Source: Pseudomonadota bacterium (GTDB lineage Bacteria > Pseudomonadota > Alphaproteobacteria > Rhizobiales > Hyphomicrobiaceae). Taken from it: DNA of 7,448 nt. Positions 5,492 to 7,448 of this stretch are shown in pieces. Where the stretch lies: the NCBI GenBank assembly GCA_023430315.1, contig JAEZAW010000125.1, positions 1 to 7,448 of the forward strand. Direction: 5' to 3'. Position 1 is the first letter of the stretch. Each line of letters opens with the position of its first letter. The translations under genes were made by a program, and so were the position numbers. Below the pieces are notes generated by a model. The model made no database searches. It was not told the origin of the DNA and was given only the letters and a program-made list of their open reading frames with translations.

Positions 5492-7075
5492 ATGCGCAAA
5501 TTCGCCTCTCCCGGCCGCTCGGCTGTCTATGCCACGGGCGCCATGTGCGCGACGTCGCACCCGCTGGCGACCATGGCGGCCATCGAGCAGCTCAAGAACG
5601 GAGGCAACGCGCTCGACGCCACCATCGCCGCGACGGCCGTCATGTGCGTCGTCGAGCCGGCCATGACCGGCATCGGCGGCGACTGCTTCGCCATCATCGC
5701 CAAGCCGGGCACGCGCCCCGTCGCCTTCAATGCTTCAGGCCGCGCACCCAAGGCTGCGACGCCGGAGTGGTACGCCAAGCAGGGCATCAAGAGCATTGGC
5801 ATGCAGACGCCGCACGCCGTGACCGTTCCGGGCGCCATCGACGGCTGGGCGACGCTGCTCAAGGACTACGGCACGCGCTCCTTCGCCGACGTGCTCGCGC
5901 GCGCGATCGAGTATGCCGAGGGCGGCTTCATCGTCGCGCCGCGCGTCGCCTGGGATTGGGGCAAGCTCACTGAGAAGCTGAGCGTCCATCCCGGCGCCCG
6001 TCAGCACCTGCTGCCCAATGGCCGCCCGCCGAAGCTCGGCGAGCGCGTGAAGTTCCCCGAGCTCGGCAAGACCCTGCGCGCCATTGCCGACAAGGGCCGC
6101 GATGCCTTCTACACGGGTGAGATCGCCGCCGACATGGTCGCGGAGCTCAAGGAGATCGGCGGTCTCCACACCATGGAGGATTTCGCCAACCAGAATTCCA
6201 CTTACGTCGATCCGATCAAGGTGCCCTACCGCGGCGCCGACCTCTATGAGCTGCCGCCGAACAACCAGGGCATTGTCGCGCTCATCATGCTGCGCGTTCT
6301 CGACCGGCTTGGATCGCTCGGCAGTGACCCGCTCTCCTGGGAGCGCTATCACGTCATGATGGAGGCCGGCCGCTACGCCTATCAGCTGCGCGACACCTAC
6401 GTTGCCGATCCGGAAATGGCGAAAGTGCCCGTCGAGCACATGCTCGGCAACGCCATGATCAATGAAATCGCCTCGCGCATCGACCGCAAGAAGCGCAGCG
6501 ACATCGGTCCGCTGCCGAAACCTGCCGGCACCGACACGATCTATATGACGGTCGTCGACGGCAACGGCATGGCCGTCTCCTTCATCAACTCGGTCTTCTC
6601 GGCTTTCGGCTCGGGCATCGTCACGCGCAAGACGGGTATCGTTCTGCAGAACCGCGGCCAGGGCTTCGTGCTCGATCCCAAGCACCTCAACTGCATCGCG
6701 CCCGGCAAGCGCCCCATGCACACACTAGTGCCGGCCATGGCCTACAAGAATGACCAGCCCTGGCTCTCCTTCGGCGTCATGGGCGCGAACTTCCAGCCCA
6801 TGGGCCACACGTACGTCATGACGAACATACTCGACTACGGCATGGATCCGCAGGCCGCGCTCGATCACCCGCGCGCCTTCTTCGAGGGCGACGAGATCAA
6901 GGTCGAGACGTCCATGCCGAAGTCCGTCGTCGATGGCCTCACCGCCGCCGGCCACAAGGCCGTCTACACCGAAGCGCCCTGGGGCGGCGGCCAGATCGTC
7001 GAGATGGATCGCGCGAATGGCGTCCTCATCGGCGCGTCCGACCCGCGCAAGGACGGCATGGCCGCCGGCTACTGA
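5492..7075 (+). CDS. Gamma-glutamyltransferase family protein (Ntn hydrolase, YwrD-like)
   Basis: This 527-residue protein belongs to the self-cleaving family that releases or transfers gamma-glutamyl groups or, in some branches, acts as an acylase. The front half has GGNALDATIAA (38-48), EPAMTGIGGDCFA (55-67) and FNASGRAP (79-86). The nucleophile should be Thr349 in GTDTIYMTVVDGNGMAVSF (346-364), aligning with Thr391 in the E. coli TTHYSVVD motif. Autocleavage there would give subunits of about 348 and 179 residues. LQNRGQGF (385-392), KRPMHTLVPA (406-415) and GVMGANFQPMGH (428-439) complete the small subunit. Compared with classical periplasmic enzymes it lacks a signal peptide, has NASGRAP where E. 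coli has the FREMAP stretch with the glutamate-binding Arg114, and has Gly-Ala where classical enzymes have the oxyanion Gly-Gly pair. The substrate is therefore uncertain and may not be glutathione. Acylphosphatase follows after 10 nt, suggesting an operon. Confidence 0.92.
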   Translation: MRKFASPGRSAVYATGAMCATSHPLATMAAIEQLKNGGNALDATIAATAVMCVVEPAMTGIGGDCFAIIAKPGTRPVAFNASGRAPKAATPEWYAKQGIKSIGMQTPHAVTVPGAIDGWATLLKDYGTRSFADVLARAIEYAEGGFIVAPRVAWDWGKLTEKLSVHPGARQHLLPNGRPPKLGERVKFPELGKTLRAIADKGRDAFYTGEIAADMVAELKEIGGLHTMEDFANQNSTYVDPIKVPYRGADLYELPPNNQGIVALIMLRVLDRLGSLGSDPLSWERYHVMMEAGRYAYQLRDTYVADPEMAKVPVEHMLGNAMINEIASRIDRKKRSDIGPLPKPAGTDTIYMTVVDGNGMAVSFINSVFSAFGSGIVTRKTGIVLQNRGQGFVLDPKHLNCIAPGKRPMHTLVPAMAYKNDQPWLSFGVMGANFQPMGHTYVMTNILDYGMDPQAALDHPRAFFEGDEIKVETSMPKSVVDGLTAAGHKAVYTEAPWGGGQIVEMDRANGVLIGASDPRKDGMAAGY

Positions 7076-7085
7076 CGGAGATGCC

Positions 7086-7370
7086 GTGAGCGGACAGTGC
7101 ACCGTACGGCTCAGGATCGAAGGGCGCGTGCAGGGCGTCGGCTATCGCGTGTTCGTCGAGCGCAATGCCGCGGCACTCGGCCTCGATGGCTGGGTGCGCA
7201 ATCGCCGTGACGGCGGTGTGGAAACCGTCGTCTCAGGTTCGGCCGACGCCGTCGATGAGATCATCGCGCGCTGCAAGGACGGCCCGCCCGCGTCACGCGT
7301 CGATCGCGTCGAAGTTCTGCCCGAGGATGGTGCCGTGTCGCCGGGCTTCAGCGTGCGGCCAACGGTGTAG
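7086..7370 (+). CDS. acyP: Acylphosphatase
   Basis: This 94-residue cytoplasmic enzyme hydrolyses carboxyl-phosphate bonds such as those in acetyl phosphate or 1,3-bisphosphoglycerate. The family signature is complete: GRVQGVGYR (13-21) carries the phosphate-binding loop and catalytic Arg21, and GWVRNRRDG (35-43) carries catalytic Asn39. GGVETVVSG (43-51) and the C-terminal FSVRPTV match the usual strands, and the length is typical of the single-domain enzyme. I start it at the GTG at 7086, with GGAG (7077-7080) 5 nt upstream. The ATG at 7081 is out of frame and stops after two codons. A longer in-frame start at 6933 would lie inside the preceding gene and add low-complexity shadow sequence. 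Ten bases separate it from the gamma-glutamyltransferase stop, so it is probably co-transcribed, and the hairpin cluster after it probably ends the transcript. Confidence 0.95.
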   Translation: MSGQCTVRLRIEGRVQGVGYRVFVERNAAALGLDGWVRNRRDGGVETVVSGSADAVDEIIARCKDGPPASRVDRVEVLPEDGAVSPGFSVRPTV

Positions 7371-7371
7371 T

Positions 7372-7405
7372 CGCGCTTTCAGCGCGAACAGGGCTGCCGC
7401 CCTGT
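7372..7405. repeat. Tandem hairpins after acyP, possible extragenic palindromic element
   Basis: Two perfect hairpins stand one base apart: CGCGCT/AGCGCG (7372-7377 and 7381-7386, loop TTC) and ACAGGGC/GCCCTGT (7388-7394 and 7399-7405, loop TGCC). With the third hairpin just downstream they form a GC-rich cluster starting one base after the acyP stop. The arrangement resembles short palindromic elements dispersed between alphaproteobacterial genes; only one copy is visible here, so the repeat status is inferred. Confidence 0.45.
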
Positions 7406-7412
7406 AACCCGC

Positions 7413-7445
7413 TCGGGGGGCACCCCCGAACCCCCGTCTTTTATT
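7413..7445 (+). terminator. Probable intrinsic terminator of the gamma-glutamyltransferase-acyP transcript
   Basis: TCGGGGG (7413-7419) pairs perfectly with CCCCCGA (7423-7429) around a GCA loop. A second CCCCCG (7431-7436) can compete for the same arm; that alternative stem would end directly at the T-rich TCTTTTATT (7437-7445). A strong GC stem followed by T residues supports termination. The competing arms are unusual. Confidence 0.55.
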
Positions 7446-7448
7446 GAC

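Noticed and set aside
5735..6721. A 328-codon open frame on the minus strand
   Set aside because: It lies wholly antisense to the gamma-glutamyltransferase gene, whose motifs are intact, and has no family resemblance of its own.

Overview
This GC-rich window has tightly packed genes, short overlaps and heavy use of GCG, CGC and GGC codons. It looks like a chromosomal segment of an alphaproteobacterium, most likely Hyphomicrobiales (Rhizobiales). That placement is inferred from base composition and gene families; no rRNA or other marker gene is present. I see no insertion sequence, phage gene, tRNA or CRISPR array.

Left half (1-3506, minus strand): one operon read from right to left. It encodes a DevC/FtsX-type ABC permease, its ATPase, a DevB/HlyD-type membrane fusion protein, and the first 141 residues of a glycosyltransferase-like protein that runs off the left edge. 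The junctions are a 4-nt ATGA overlap, an 8-nt overlap and a 37-nt gap, so the four genes are almost certainly co-transcribed. The first three form an inner-membrane and periplasmic exporter of the DevBCA kind, which needs a TolC-like outer-membrane channel encoded elsewhere. In cyanobacteria DevBCA exports heterocyst glycolipids. The glycosyltransferase-like gene here suggests a glycosylated lipid or saccharide cargo, but this is inference.

Centre (3507-3920): a 414-bp divergent intergenic region with no convincing gene. It holds several short inverted repeats and presumably both promoters.

Right half (3921-7370, plus strand): a secreted DUF2147 protein; a 250-residue kelch-like protein whose ribosome-binding site lies inside a strong hairpin; a cytoplasmic gamma-glutamyltransferase-family Ntn hydrolase preceded by a perfect 9-bp inverted repeat; and, 10 nt downstream, acylphosphatase. 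The last two probably form an operon. The window ends in a run of three GC hairpins followed by a T-rich stretch, which is both a probable terminator and a candidate dispersed extragenic repeat.

The best candidate for an under-described system is the DevCAB plus glycosyltransferase cassette. The most specific regulatory signals are the hairpin at 4573-4601 and the inverted repeat at 5406-5430.
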